Below are positions 53,133 through 61,741 of a DNA stretch of 64,000 nucleotides, piece after piece. A program made the translations under genes and the position numbers. The stretch's first letter is position 1; each line of letters starts with the position of its first letter. The notes under the pieces were generated by a model, which had not been told where the DNA came from, did not search any database, and worked only from the letters and a program-made list of their open reading frames with translations. Source of the stretch: an uncultured Prevotellaceae bacterium (GTDB taxonomy: Bacteria; Bacteroidota; Bacteroidia; Bacteroidales; Bacteroidaceae); assembly GCA_902771155.1 (NCBI GenBank), contig CACXVS010000020.1:1-64000 (forward strand). Reading direction: 5' to 3'.

Positions 53133-55227
53133 TTTCTTTTGAATTAAAATTAGACTTATATTTGTTTGTAAGTTTCTTGCCCTGATTGAAGCGCACGGTG
53201 AGTGCAGCATAGACGGTACGGCCCGGTGTGGTAGTACCCAGGTGCAGACCGTGGGGTGTGCGGTCTATATAGTCGAAGATGTTATCAACACCAGCCTCGA
53301 TGCGCCACATCCTACCCAACTGGTGACTGGTGGAGAGGCGCCACAACTGGTAGCCCTTGCCGTCGCCATCAATCTGGTAATAGCGCTTGCTGGAGAGGCG
53401 TCCATAGATGCCTAGGCCCAGTTGATAAGTCTTGGAAAAGGCATGATTCCACGTAACATAGACGTTGGCCTTGTGGTGGGCCATGCCGTCGATGGTCACC
53501 TCGTGCATCACCTCGTTTTCCGAGTCATACTGGTTGGCCTTCGTATCTAGATAACTGTAAGAGCCTCCAAACGTGTAGTTCCTGCCCTGATAGCGTACGG
53601 TAAAATCAACGCCATAGGTCTTGGCATCCTCCATATTCTGATACTGGCGCACCCGGATGGGATCGTATTTCGCAATCAGGTCGCCCGGGGCATCCTTGAT
53701 GGGAATGGTGACGAGGGTGATCATGTCGTTCACCTTATTATAATAGGGAGCCAGTGTCAGCGTAAGATGACCCACGGTGTATTCGGCACTCATACCGAAG
53801 TAGTTGGATGTCTGCGCCTTCAGGTTCTCGTTGCCGAGATAGAGATACACCCCGTTCATGTTCTTGATATACTGGTAGTGTAGTTCCTTGGGCGTGGGTG
53901 TCTTATACCCCTGACTCCAGGTGGCGCGCAGGCGCAGGTCGCCCAACTTCAGCATGGCCGATATCTTAGGCGTCAGACGGGTGCCGAAGCCCTCATTGCG
54001 CGTCAGTCTCAAGCCTGCCGTGAGATAGAGGGGATTGAGCAGTTCCAACTCGTCCTGCACATAGACGGCCTCAGTATTATCGGTAGCCTTTCCCCCTGCC
54101 ACTCGCATGGGAGCTTTGAGCCAGTCGTAGCGATACTCCAGACCCGCGCTGAGCCTTTGCTCGTAAGGCAACGAAAACACACCCTTCACCTGGATGTTGG
54201 TCAGGCGCTGGTCGCTCTGCAACTCCTTGTCGCCAGGGAAGTAAGGATAGTAGTTGGTGTAGCGTCCCTTCACATAGCCATCAGTCAGGGTAGTGTCAGT
54301 ATAAGCGTAGTTGTAGGCGTGCTTTTTCCAGTCGGCATCGAGGGTAATATAATCCGTTGAATTCAGTTTCCATTTGCCACCTGCCGAAACCGAGGCATTG
54401 TCGTACTGAAGGTCCCATGTCTTCACATCGACACCGGGATGATGCCCACAAGGTCTGTAGATGCGTTTCCAGTAGATGCTGCCATCGGCATAGAGTTCTA
54501 TCTGGGGCGACAACTGATAGGTAAGCCGCTCGGCCACCTGCCAGTTGGTATGGCGGTTCACGGTCTGGTTGCGCGAGTCGGTAATGTGGTATTCGGTTTG
54601 CTGGGGTGCCTCTTCCGAGGTATTCTGCCAACCGTCGGAGTGCTGCAACTGGAAGTTGGTGTAACTCGACAGACGGCCGAAATTCAGGGCCAGACCGTCG
54701 TGCTGACGGATATCGCCATACGACCCTACCCTCGTGGTGTTCTCAGCCATCAGTCCCCTTTCACGATGCTTCCTTGTGATGATATTGATGACGCCCGCAA
54801 TGGCATCCGAGCCATAGAGCGCACTCGATGCTCCCTTCACAATCTCTATCTTCTCGATGTTGTGGGGATCGATGAGCGCCAAGTCGTTCTCGCCACCGTT
54901 GTCGCCATACAGGCGACGACCGTCAATGAGAATCAGCACATACGAGTTGCCAAGACCGTTCATCTGGAGGTGTGAGCCCATGTCGTTCTCGCTGAAGTCG
55001 AAACTTGCCGTCAACCCAGAGAGAATGTCCTCGATGCTCTTACCGGCATATTGCTGTAGCTGGCGGTGGCTGATTACCTCCGTCTGCACAGGCGCATCCT
55101 TCAAAAGGTGCTGAGTGCCAGTACCCGTCACAACCACTTCCTGAATACTGTCGGAGCGCCAGACATCACGCTGGGCCCACGAGACAGTTGCCAATAGCCA
55201 AAGGCCAATAGCCAATTTAATCCTCAT
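53116..55227 (-). CDS. TonB-dependent receptor, BtuB-like
   Basis: This 703-residue receptor is the first gene behind the cobalamin riboswitch, so corrinoid import is the likely job. Features are the signal peptide (MRIKLAIGLWLLATVSWAQ), a TonB-box-like IQEVVVTGTG, plug segments PVQTEVISHRQLQQYAG and VLILIDGRRLYGDNGGEND and SSALYGSDAIAGVINIIT, and a barrel ending in TPGRTVYAALTVRF plus a short hydrophilic tail. The last 17 bp overlap the chelatase gene start. Confidence 0.92.
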   Translation of the reverse strand: MRIKLAIGLWLLATVSWAQRDVWRSDSIQEVVVTGTGTQHLLKDAPVQTEVISHRQLQQYAGKSIEDILSGLTASFDFSENDMGSHLQMNGLGNSYVLILIDGRRLYGDNGGENDLALIDPHNIEKIEIVKGASSALYGSDAIAGVINIITRKHRERGLMAENTTRVGSYGDIRQHDGLALNFGRLSSYTNFQLQHSDGWQNTSEEAPQQTEYHITDSRNQTVNRHTNWQVAERLTYQLSPQIELYADGSIYWKRIYRPCGHHPGVDVKTWDLQYDNASVSAGGKWKLNSTDYITLDADWKKHAYNYAYTDTTLTDGYVKGRYTNYYPYFPGDKELQSDQRLTNIQVKGVFSLPYEQRLSAGLEYRYDWLKAPMRVAGGKATDNTEAVYVQDELELLNPLYLTAGLRLTRNEGFGTRLTPKISAMLKLGDLRLRATWSQGYKTPTPKELHYQYIKNMNGVYLYLGNENLKAQTSNYFGMSAEYTVGHLTLTLAPYYNKVNDMITLVTIPIKDAPGDLIAKYDPIRVRQYQNMEDAKTYGVDFTVRYQGRNYTFGGSYSYLDTKANQYDSENEVMHEVTIDGMAHHKANVYVTWNHAFSKTYQLGLGIYGRLSSKRYYQIDGDGKGYQLWRLSTSHQLGRMWRIEAGVDNIFDYIDRTPHGLHLGTTTPGRTVYAALTVRFNQGKKLTNKYKSNFNSKENENFD

Positions 55228-55387
55228 AATTCCTCTTTTTCCGAACCGCTAACTCCTGAGCGGACGATTCTTTGAAATTTGCAGGGGACTTGTGATTCGA
55301 GTTGCTCTCACTTGGTAGGCTTGACGCTTCGCGTCGAGCCCTCCCTGCGCTCGGCAATGCTGGAGCAAGCTCCGCATTGCTCTCGCT

Positions 55388-55549
55388 TGGTAGGTCTTCT
55401 GACTTTCCTCAGTCTGCTTTACCTTCCCGACGCATGGTCAGTGGCGTTATACAAGCAAACTCTCTAAGGAGGATTACAGCTGCAGGAACAGTTCCGGACT
55501 CTCACCGGATTCCCTTACATCAGGCGGCATCAGCCACCAGATTACCATC
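55388..55549 (-). promoter_or_regulatory. Cobalamin riboswitch
   Basis: On the minus strand, in order: GGTGGCTGATGCCGCC, GGGAAtCCGGTGAGAGTCCGG, AACTGTTCCTGCAGCTGTAA, then GCCACTGaccatgcgtcGGGAAGG (B12 box), AGTCAGAAGACCTACC (P1 3' strand). These are the conserved core elements. The downstream receptor-chelatase-receptor operon is the regulated unit. The next 75 bp contain hairpins and a second copy of CCTACCAAGTGAGAGCAA that may belong to the expression platform. Confidence 0.92.
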
Positions 55550-55560
55550 GATTTTCGCTG

Positions 55561-55568
55561 CAAAGGTA
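55561..55568 (-). promoter_or_regulatory. -7 box TACCTTTG for the riboswitch operon
   Basis: TACCTTTG on the minus strand sits about 12 bp before the aptamer 5' side and about 330 bp before the receptor start. Confidence 0.65.
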
Positions 55569-55631
55569 CGAATAAGCGTGCAAAAAAACAAACTTTTTGC
55601 AGAAAATATGCATCTTCTGACTTATTTTTCC

Positions 55632-55639
55632 TACCTTTG
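55632..55639 (+). promoter_or_regulatory. -7 box TACCTTTG abutting the cbiA start codon
   Basis: TACCTTTG, then cact, then ATG at 55644. It defines the cbiA start and excludes the long upstream in-frame extension that runs through the riboswitch region. Confidence 0.65.
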
Positions 55640-55643
55640 CACT

Positions 55644-56894
55644 ATGAAGACTTCATTTCTCATCGCAGCTCCCACCAGCGGCTCTGGTAAGACAACAATT
55701 GCCAGAGGACTGATGGCGCTGTTCACGAAGAAAGGCATGAAGGTGCAACCTTATAAGTGCGGACCCGACTATATCGACACCAAATTCCATGCTGCCGTTT
55801 GTGGCAGACCCAGCATCAACCTCGACACATTTATGGCCTCACCCGAGCATGTCAAGGCGCTCTTTACCCATTATGGCGAAGGAGCCGATGTGGGTATCGT
55901 GGAAGGCATGATGGGCCTCTTCGACGGCTACGACCGTGAGCGAGGCTCGGCCTACGAGATTGCCAAGGTGCTCGACATCCCGGTGGTGCTGGTGGTCGAT
56001 GCCAAGTCGGCTGCCTACTCGATGGCTGCCCTGCTCTCGGGCTTCATCCACTTCCGTCAGGATATCCGCTTCGCAGGCGTTATATTTAATAAGGTGGGAT
56101 CGTACAGGCATTTCGATATGCTCAGACAGGTATGCGACGACCTGCTGATCGACTGTCTGGGCTATCTGCCCAGGCACCCTTCACTCGAAATGGGTTCACG
56201 ATACCTGGGACTCGACTTCTCTGAAGAAATGAAGCATCAGCAACTGGTCAGTCTGTTGGAGGAGCATGTTGACTGGCGTCGGCTGATTACGCCCACGTTG
56301 AGAGCGAAGTGCGCCCCCGTAGGGAATGAAGTGCGCCCTCGTAGGAACCTGACGGTCCTCATGGCGCACAATGCCGAGAGTTTCTCGTTCGTCTATCAGG
56401 AAGTGATCGACAGTTTTGCCTCCGTCAGGTGTTTCGACCCAGAGAGCGACGTGCCCAACTTTTCGGGTATCGACCTGCTCTACTTGCCTGGAGGCTACCC
56501 CGAGAAGCATCTGGAGGCGCTGGTGAAGAACGAGACCTGCCGCCAGGCCATCAAGGCCTATGCCGAAGAGGGAGGCCAGGTGGTGGCAGAGTGCGGTGGC
56601 ATGATGTATCTCTGCGAGAAGATTATCGACGACGAGGGCGAGCATCCCATGTGTGGCGTATTGCCCTACCGGATCTCTGCCCGTCAGACCGATCGCAAGC
56701 TCTCGCTGGGCTATCGTCGCTTTGAACTCGACGGCAAGCAGTACAGAGGGCACGAGTTCCACTATTCGCAATTTCTGGGCGAGGTGCCGCCATCGGCCAC
56801 ACAGGTCTTCGACGCCAAGGGCAACCCAGTGGCGACACCCGTGCTGAAGTATAAGAATGTATTAGCCAGTTATACCCACCTCTATCAGATATGA
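55644..56894 (+). CDS. cbiA: Cobyrinate a,c-diamide synthase
   Basis: This enzyme amidates the a and c side chains of cob(II)yrinate using ATP and glutamine. The 416-residue protein has an N-terminal P-loop APTSGSGKTT (residues 9-18), CGPDYIDTKFH, the VEGMMGLFDG segment, and a C-terminal class I glutaminase domain with LLYLPGGYPEKH and nucleophile AECGGMMYL. The start follows the promoter box by 4 bp. It is first of a three-gene operon with ATGA overlap to cbiP. Confidence 0.95.
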   Translation: MKTSFLIAAPTSGSGKTTIARGLMALFTKKGMKVQPYKCGPDYIDTKFHAAVCGRPSINLDTFMASPEHVKALFTHYGEGADVGIVEGMMGLFDGYDRERGSAYEIAKVLDIPVVLVVDAKSAAYSMAALLSGFIHFRQDIRFAGVIFNKVGSYRHFDMLRQVCDDLLIDCLGYLPRHPSLEMGSRYLGLDFSEEMKHQQLVSLLEEHVDWRRLITPTLRAKCAPVGNEVRPRRNLTVLMAHNAESFSFVYQEVIDSFASVRCFDPESDVPNFSGIDLLYLPGGYPEKHLEALVKNETCRQAIKAYAEEGGQVVAECGGMMYLCEKIIDDEGEHPMCGVLPYRISARQTDRKLSLGYRRFELDGKQYRGHEFHYSQFLGEVPPSATQVFDAKGNPVATPVLKYKNVLASYTHLYQI

Positions 56895-58327
56895 GAAAAC
56901 TCCACCCCATCATGTTTGCCGGTACGGGCAGCGATGTCGGGAAAAGCATCGTTGCGGCAGCATTCTGTCGAATTTTTTTGCAGGATGGCTATCAGCCTGC
57001 CCCCTTCAAGGCTCAAAACATGGCGCTCAACAGTTATGCCACGCCCGATGGACTGGAGATAGGGCGCGCACAGGCCGTACAGGCTGAGGCTGCGGGCATT
57101 GCCTGTCATACCGACATGAACCCGCTGCTGCTGAAGCCTCAGAGCGACCACACCTCTCAAGTGGTACTCAACGGCAAGCCGATTGGTAATAAGAATGCAT
57201 ACGACTATTGGCGCAGAGGCTCATCTGAGATTGACTTCCGCAAGGAGGTCTGTGAGGCTTTCGACCGTCTGGCCTCACGCTATAACCCCATCGTCATGGA
57301 GGGAGCCGGCAGCATCGCAGAAATCAACCTAAAGGAGCGCGACCTGGTAAACCTGTCGATGGCCCGTCATGCCAAGGCCGACGTCATTCTGGTGGGCGAC
57401 ATCGACCGTGGGGGCGTGTTTGCCTCCGTCTATGGCAGCATCATGCTGCAATCGCCCGAGGACCGACAACTCATCAAGGGCATTATTATCAACAAATTCC
57501 GTGGCGACATGCGCCTCTTCGACGAGGGACGCCACATGATGGAGTCGATCTGTGGCGTGCCGGTATTGGGCGTCATACCCTATTACAAGGATATCTATAT
57601 CGACGAGGAAGACAGCGTGGCGCTAGAGCAGAAGCATCGCCAACTGGTTGAGGGCAAGGTGAATATCGCCGTGGTGCTTTTGCGCCATATATCTAACTAC
57701 ACCGACTTCGACACACTGGAGCGCGACCCTCGCGTCAACCTCTTCTACACCAACAACACCTTGGACATCCAAATGGCCGACATCATTATCCTGCCAGGCA
57801 CCAAGGCTACGCTCGACGACCTGATGGAACTGCGCCGCAACGGTTGTGCCCAGGCCATCCAGCGGGCCCATCGCGAGGGTAAGATGGTGGTAGGCATCTG
57901 CGGGGGCTACCAGATGCTGGGACTGACGGTCGAGGATCCTGAGGGCATCGAGGGCAGCATCACGAGTCTGCCCGGCTTAGGGCTGCTGCCCATCCACACC
58001 ACGATGACCGCAGAGAAGACCACCCGCCAGGTCACCTTCGAATTCGGTGGAGAGTCGTGTCAGGGCTACGAGATCCATCAGGGCATTAGCGACACCAACG
58101 ATATCGTCGTTCAGACCGACCATTGCATCGGAACCTACATTCACGGTTTCCTCGACAACAGACCCGTCATAGAGCACTTGCTGAGTGGTTATGGCGACGG
58201 TTCCCATGCCGCAAGTCCCCAGAGCCTACAGGCCTTTAAGAACGAGCAATACAACAAGTTAGCCGCCCACGTCAGGCAATATGCCGACGTAGAGCGCATC
58301 TATCAGATACTCGGTAGCGATGACTAG
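56891..58327 (+). CDS. cbiP: Cobyric acid synthase
   Basis: This enzyme performs the b, d, e and g amidations of adenosylcobyrinate a,c-diamide. The 478-residue protein (also known as CobQ) has MFAGTGSDVGKS at the P-loop, KAQNMALNSYAT, QAEAAGIACHTDMNPLLLKP, VMEGAGS and the glutaminase motif VVGICGGYQML. It overlaps cbiA by 4 bp and cbiB by 8 bp. Confidence 0.96.
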   Translation: MRKLHPIMFAGTGSDVGKSIVAAAFCRIFLQDGYQPAPFKAQNMALNSYATPDGLEIGRAQAVQAEAAGIACHTDMNPLLLKPQSDHTSQVVLNGKPIGNKNAYDYWRRGSSEIDFRKEVCEAFDRLASRYNPIVMEGAGSIAEINLKERDLVNLSMARHAKADVILVGDIDRGGVFASVYGSIMLQSPEDRQLIKGIIINKFRGDMRLFDEGRHMMESICGVPVLGVIPYYKDIYIDEEDSVALEQKHRQLVEGKVNIAVVLLRHISNYTDFDTLERDPRVNLFYTNNTLDIQMADIIILPGTKATLDDLMELRRNGCAQAIQRAHREGKMVVGICGGYQMLGLTVEDPEGIEGSITSLPGLGLLPIHTTMTAEKTTRQVTFEFGGESCQGYEIHQGISDTNDIVVQTDHCIGTYIHGFLDNRPVIEHLLSGYGDGSHAASPQSLQAFKNEQYNKLAAHVRQYADVERIYQILGSDD

Positions 58328-59249
58328 TCTCCTGTCCTTCATCATAGGTTGGCTGCTCGACCTCACCCTTGGCGACCCGGCACGGCTGCCCCACCCCGTC
58401 GTCTGGTTTGGCAAGGCCATCTCAGCCTGCGAGCACCGCCTGAATAAGGGAAGCCACCTGAAGTTGAAAGGCGCCCTGACGGCCATCATCCTCATCACCA
58501 TCGTCTTTGTCGCCACCTGGCTACTGCGCCACCTGCTTCTGCCCCTGCCGCCCTATGGACTCATCCTTCTCGATGCCGTCATCATCTTCTATTGTCTGGC
58601 GGGCACGACGCTCATCCGTGAGGTGCGCGAGGTGTTCCTGGCACTCGACCGATCACTCGACGAAGGCCGCCGGCAAGTGGCCCGCATCGTTGGACGCGAC
58701 ACCTCCGAACTCTCAGCTCAGGAGGTTAGGACTGCTGCCCTTGAAACCCTGGCCGAGAATCTGAGCGACGGTGTGATAGCCCCCCTCTTCTGGCTCGCCC
58801 TCTTAGGTACTCCAGGCATGCTGGCCTATAAAATGGTGAACACCCTCGACTCGATGATAGGCTATAAGACCGAGCGCTACAGGGCCTTTGGCTGTTGGGC
58901 TGCGCATATCGACGATATGGCCAACTGGATCCCAGCCCGCCTGACGGCCTTTCTGATGGTCGTGGCTTCAGGGCGGTTGGCGTTGCTCCGTTTCGTCGCC
59001 CAGAACGGCCGCAACCACGCCTCGCCCAATAGCGGCTATCCCGAAGCAGCCCTGGCCGGCATTCTCGATTGCCGCTTTGGAGGTCCGCATTACTATTTCG
59101 GCCAACTCTTCGAGAAACCCTATATCGGTGATAACCCCCGGGAACTGAATACTGGCGACATGAAAAAAGCCGTTCGCATCAATCGAACGGCCGAAGTGTT
59201 GATGGTCATACTGGTTGCCGCCAGCATCGTCGTCAGAAGTATTTGGTAA
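58320..59249 (+). CDS. cbiB: Adenosylcobinamide-phosphate synthase
   Basis: This is an integral membrane protein of 309 residues that attaches (R)-1-amino-2-propanol (or its phosphate) to adenosylcobyric acid. It has DLTLGDPARLPHPVVWFGKA at the N-terminus, VGRDTSELSAQEVRTAALET and NLSDGVIAPLFW mid-chain, and several hydrophobic segments. The 3' end overlaps the convergent cobT gene by 17 bp. No threonine-phosphate decarboxylase gene is seen nearby. Confidence 0.95.
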   Translation: MTSLLSFIIGWLLDLTLGDPARLPHPVVWFGKAISACEHRLNKGSHLKLKGALTAIILITIVFVATWLLRHLLLPLPPYGLILLDAVIIFYCLAGTTLIREVREVFLALDRSLDEGRRQVARIVGRDTSELSAQEVRTAALETLAENLSDGVIAPLFWLALLGTPGMLAYKMVNTLDSMIGYKTERYRAFGCWAAHIDDMANWIPARLTAFLMVVASGRLALLRFVAQNGRNHASPNSGYPEAALAGILDCRFGGPHYYFGQLFEKPYIGDNPRELNTGDMKKAVRINRTAEVLMVILVAASIVVRSIW

Positions 59250-60264
59250 TCTTCGCCTTGTCGAAGTTGTTCATTTCGTTCATCATGCGGACGGCCGAAT
59301 CGACAAGGGGGAAAGCACAAAGCGCACCCGTACCCTCGCCCAGTCGCAGACCCAGATGCAGGAGCGGCTTGGCATCCACCAGGTCGAGCATCATCTTATG
59401 CCCACTCTCGTCACCGCAGTGAGTAAAGATCATATAGTCTTTTGAGGCAGGATAAAGGCGGATGGCAGCCAGCGCACAGGCCGTCATGATAAAGCCGTCT
59501 ATCAGCACCACCAGGCGCTGCTCAGCCCCACGGAGCATCGCCCCGATAGCCGCTATCATCTCGAATCCGCCAAAGTAGCGCAACTCGTCGCAGCCGCTGG
59601 TACGAAACCGCTCCACAGCCTTCTTCAGCACCTCGTATTTATGGCTGATGCCCGCGCTGTTAAGACCAGCCCCTGCACCAATGCAGTCCTTCAGGGGAAT
59701 ATCGCCAAACAAGCTCATCCAGATACTCGAAGGCGAGGTGTTGGCAATGCCCATCTCACCGATGCTCAGCACCCTGCACCCTTCCTCTACACAATCATCC
59801 ACGAGGTCAGCACCTACTTGGATGGCCTTGTCGAACTCTTCCTCCGTCATAGCAGGCTCGTAGAGGAAATTCCTGGTGCCGGGGGCTATCTTGCGATCGA
59901 TGATGCCGTCGATATGACTCAAATCGTAATCCACACCCACGTCAACAATGCGCAGCTTGAATCCATGCTGGCGGCAGAACATGTTCACACCGCCCCCACC
60001 ACGGGTAAAGTTGATCATTTGCTGCCAGGTGACCTCGCGCGGCGACACGCTCACCCCCTCGCGCTCAATGCCATGATCGCCCCCAAGAAGCAAGTGGCAG
60101 GGGTGTGCCAGCGATGGCTCTAACGTCTGCTGAATCAGACAGACCTGCATCGCCAGTTCCTCCAGGCGCCCCAGCGAACCCTTGGGCTTGTTCAGGTTGT
60201 CGATCTTCGCCTGAATCGCAGCCTGCATTGAGCAATCAACTGGTTGTATATTGTACTTTTTCAT
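59233..60264 (-). CDS. cobT: Nicotinate-nucleotide:dimethylbenzimidazole phosphoribosyltransferase
   Basis: CobT activates the lower-ligand base to its alpha-ribotide. The 343-residue protein shows IDNLNKPKGSLGRLEELA, GDHGIEREGVS, FTRGGGGVNMFCR, the GEMGIANTSP motif and GAGAGLNS, all family hallmarks. It is on the minus strand after cobU, from which it is separated by 105 bp containing a tandem 8-mer repeat. It converges on cbiB. Confidence 0.95.
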   Translation of the reverse strand: MKKYNIQPVDCSMQAAIQAKIDNLNKPKGSLGRLEELAMQVCLIQQTLEPSLAHPCHLLLGGDHGIEREGVSVSPREVTWQQMINFTRGGGGVNMFCRQHGFKLRIVDVGVDYDLSHIDGIIDRKIAPGTRNFLYEPAMTEEEFDKAIQVGADLVDDCVEEGCRVLSIGEMGIANTSPSSIWMSLFGDIPLKDCIGAGAGLNSAGISHKYEVLKKAVERFRTSGCDELRYFGGFEMIAAIGAMLRGAEQRLVVLIDGFIMTACALAAIRLYPASKDYMIFTHCGDESGHKMMLDLVDAKPLLHLGLRLGEGTGALCAFPLVDSAVRMMNEMNNFDKAKITKYF

Positions 60265-60303
60265 TAGCTTGGCTCTGCTCTCGCTTAATAGCAGCCTTCA
60301 TTT

Positions 60304-60383
60304 TTTCAATTCTTCAATCCTTCAATTTTTCAATTCTTCAGTCCTTCAATTCTTCAATTCTTCAATCCTTCAATCCTTCAATT
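60304..60383. repeat. Ten tandem 8-bp units yTTCAATy
   Basis: Ten consecutive 8-mers (cttcaatt, cttcaatc, tttcaatt and one cttcagtc) span 60304-60383. The last 14 bp include the stop and final codons of cobU; the rest lies between cobU and cobT. Confidence 0.9.
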
Positions 60384-60888
60384 TTACCTGTACCGCTATT
60401 CCGCTCACCATCAGAATTACCTCGTCGGCCTTGGCGGCGATATACTGGTTCATCCAACCCTCAAGGTCGGTAAATGCCCGCTGGATGGCATTCTCGCTCA
60501 CCCCCCCACTTCCTATCTCGTTGGTCACAAAGATGTAAGTGGCCTCGGGCTTGGTAAACTCGTCGAACTCTGCCTTGGCCAACTGGAGCGACAGGTCGGT
60601 ATCAGAGTTGTTGTTGAAGAAGAAATTGGTGAGCCACAGCGTCACACAGTCGATGACCACCACGCGCCCCGTCATGTCGTGACGACTCAGGTTCATCTCC
60701 TCCTCGATGTTCGTCCACTGGGGTCCTCGGCGCGCCTGATGCCTGCGCACCCGCTCCCGGAACTCCTCGTCCCAGATATGCGCCGTAGCCATATAGACAG
60801 GGCAATCCGACAGACTCAATGCCAACTCTTCAGCCTTCTGACTCTTGCCCGAACGCTGGCCTCCTGTAATCAGAATGATTCTCTTCAT
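60370..60888 (-). CDS. cobU: Adenosylcobinamide kinase / adenosylcobinamide-phosphate guanylyltransferase
   Basis: This bifunctional enzyme phosphorylates adenosylcobinamide and transfers GMP to it. The 172-residue protein begins at 60888 (MKRIILITGGQRSGKSQKAE, P-loop residues 9-16), the start that overlaps the cobS stop as ATGA. RVRRHQARRGPQW and VTNEIGSGGVSENAIQRAF are CobU motifs. Its last codons and stop are encoded by the tandem 8-mer repeat, so the exact C-terminus may vary among strains. Confidence 0.93.
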   Translation of the reverse strand: MKRIILITGGQRSGKSQKAEELALSLSDCPVYMATAHIWDEEFRERVRRHQARRGPQWTNIEEEMNLSRHDMTGRVVVIDCVTLWLTNFFFNNNSDTDLSLQLAKAEFDEFTKPEATYIFVTNEIGSGGVSENAIQRAFTDLEGWMNQYIAAKADEVILMVSGIAVQVKLKD

Positions 60889-61664
60889 AAAGCACACACC
60901 ACTAAATATACCGTCAGTTCCACCAACAGGCACACCGCTCCACAGCAGTCGCCCGTATAGCCGCGAAGCCTGTTCCATATCAGCAGATAGAGGAAATACA
61001 TCACCAGACAGGGAATGAAAATAATCATCTCCCAGGGCAGGCCGGTGTACCACAGATAAAGGCCCATCGGCAACAACCCCTGCAGGGCCAGACTGATGCC
61101 CGCCGGCCAGTCCATCTTGCGATACACGGTCTTGGCCTTGGACTCCTCTTCCGTGCGGGCATAGGGCATCATGGTGATGAGCTGGGCCGTCACCATGCGG
61201 GCATAGGGCGTTGCCGCCAGAATGGTGAGCGCAGCCATCAGGGGCGACATCGACAAGAGCGAAGCCGTCAGCAGCAGTTCGTAGAGGATAAGTCCAATGA
61301 CACCATAGGTTCCGATGTGCGAGTCCTTCATGATGGCGAGGATGCGCCCTCGGTCGGAGCCTCCCCCGCCAAAACCGTCGAGGAAGTCGGCCAGCCCGTC
61401 TTCATGCAGCGCCCCCGTCACCAGGAGCCTCACCACAATGGCCAGCACCACCGCCACCATATAAGGCAGCACCATACTGCCCACCCACAACATGGCGGCC
61501 ATGGCGCCTCCTACCACCCAACCCGTCAGGGGCCAGTGCTCCACCACCGTCTCGTAGCACGCCTTGGGGGGCTGATGCAGGCGCCAGAAGGGCAGCCGTG
61601 TAAAGAATATCAGCGAGGCCCAGATGCGGTCGTACCAACGCGTTTGGTCGATGTCTATTTGCAT
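60885..61664 (-). CDS. cobS: Adenosylcobinamide-GDP ribazoletransferase (cobalamin synthase)
   Basis: This integral membrane enzyme of 259 residues joins adenosylcobinamide-GDP and alpha-ribazole to complete the nucleotide loop. Motifs are FFTRLPFWRLH, WPLTGWVVGG, ALHEDGLADFLDGFGGG and KDSHIGTYGVIGL. It is first of the cobS-cobU-cobT operon with a -7 box (TAATTTTG, 61684-61691) 20 bp upstream. A cobC-type phosphatase gene, often adjacent, is not present. Confidence 0.95.
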   Translation of the reverse strand: MQIDIDQTRWYDRIWASLIFFTRLPFWRLHQPPKACYETVVEHWPLTGWVVGGAMAAMLWVGSMVLPYMVAVVLAIVVRLLVTGALHEDGLADFLDGFGGGGSDRGRILAIMKDSHIGTYGVIGLILYELLLTASLLSMSPLMAALTILAATPYARMVTAQLITMMPYARTEEESKAKTVYRKMDWPAGISLALQGLLPMGLYLWYTGLPWEMIIFIPCLVMYFLYLLIWNRLRGYTGDCCGAVCLLVELTVYLVVCAL

Positions 61665-61679
61665 ATTATTCTGTTTTTG

Positions 61680-61712
61680 TTTGCAAAATTACAATTTTAT
61701 TTCGTACTTTTG
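61680..61712 (+). promoter_or_regulatory. Promoter of the BtuF/BtuC-like operon
   Basis: TTTG at 61680-61683 and TACTTTTG at 61705-61712, 21 bp apart. It is interleaved with the divergent cobS box at 61684-61691. Confidence 0.65.
61684..61691 (-). promoter_or_regulatory. -7 box TAATTTTG for cobS-cobU-cobT
   Basis: TAATTTTG on the minus strand lies 19 bp before the cobS start, inside the spacer of the divergent btuF-like promoter. Confidence 0.6.
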
Positions 61713-61741
61713 CAGTCAGAAACGAATTATTTGATGAAGAA

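Noticed and set aside
55302..55643. N-terminal extension of CbiA from an upstream ATG
   Set aside because: The extra 114 residues are encoded by the antisense of the riboswitch and the promoter region; the conserved protein begins at 55644.
60304..60383. CRISPR-like array
   Set aside because: The units are 8 bp, directly abutting and without spacers; it is a simple tandem repeat.
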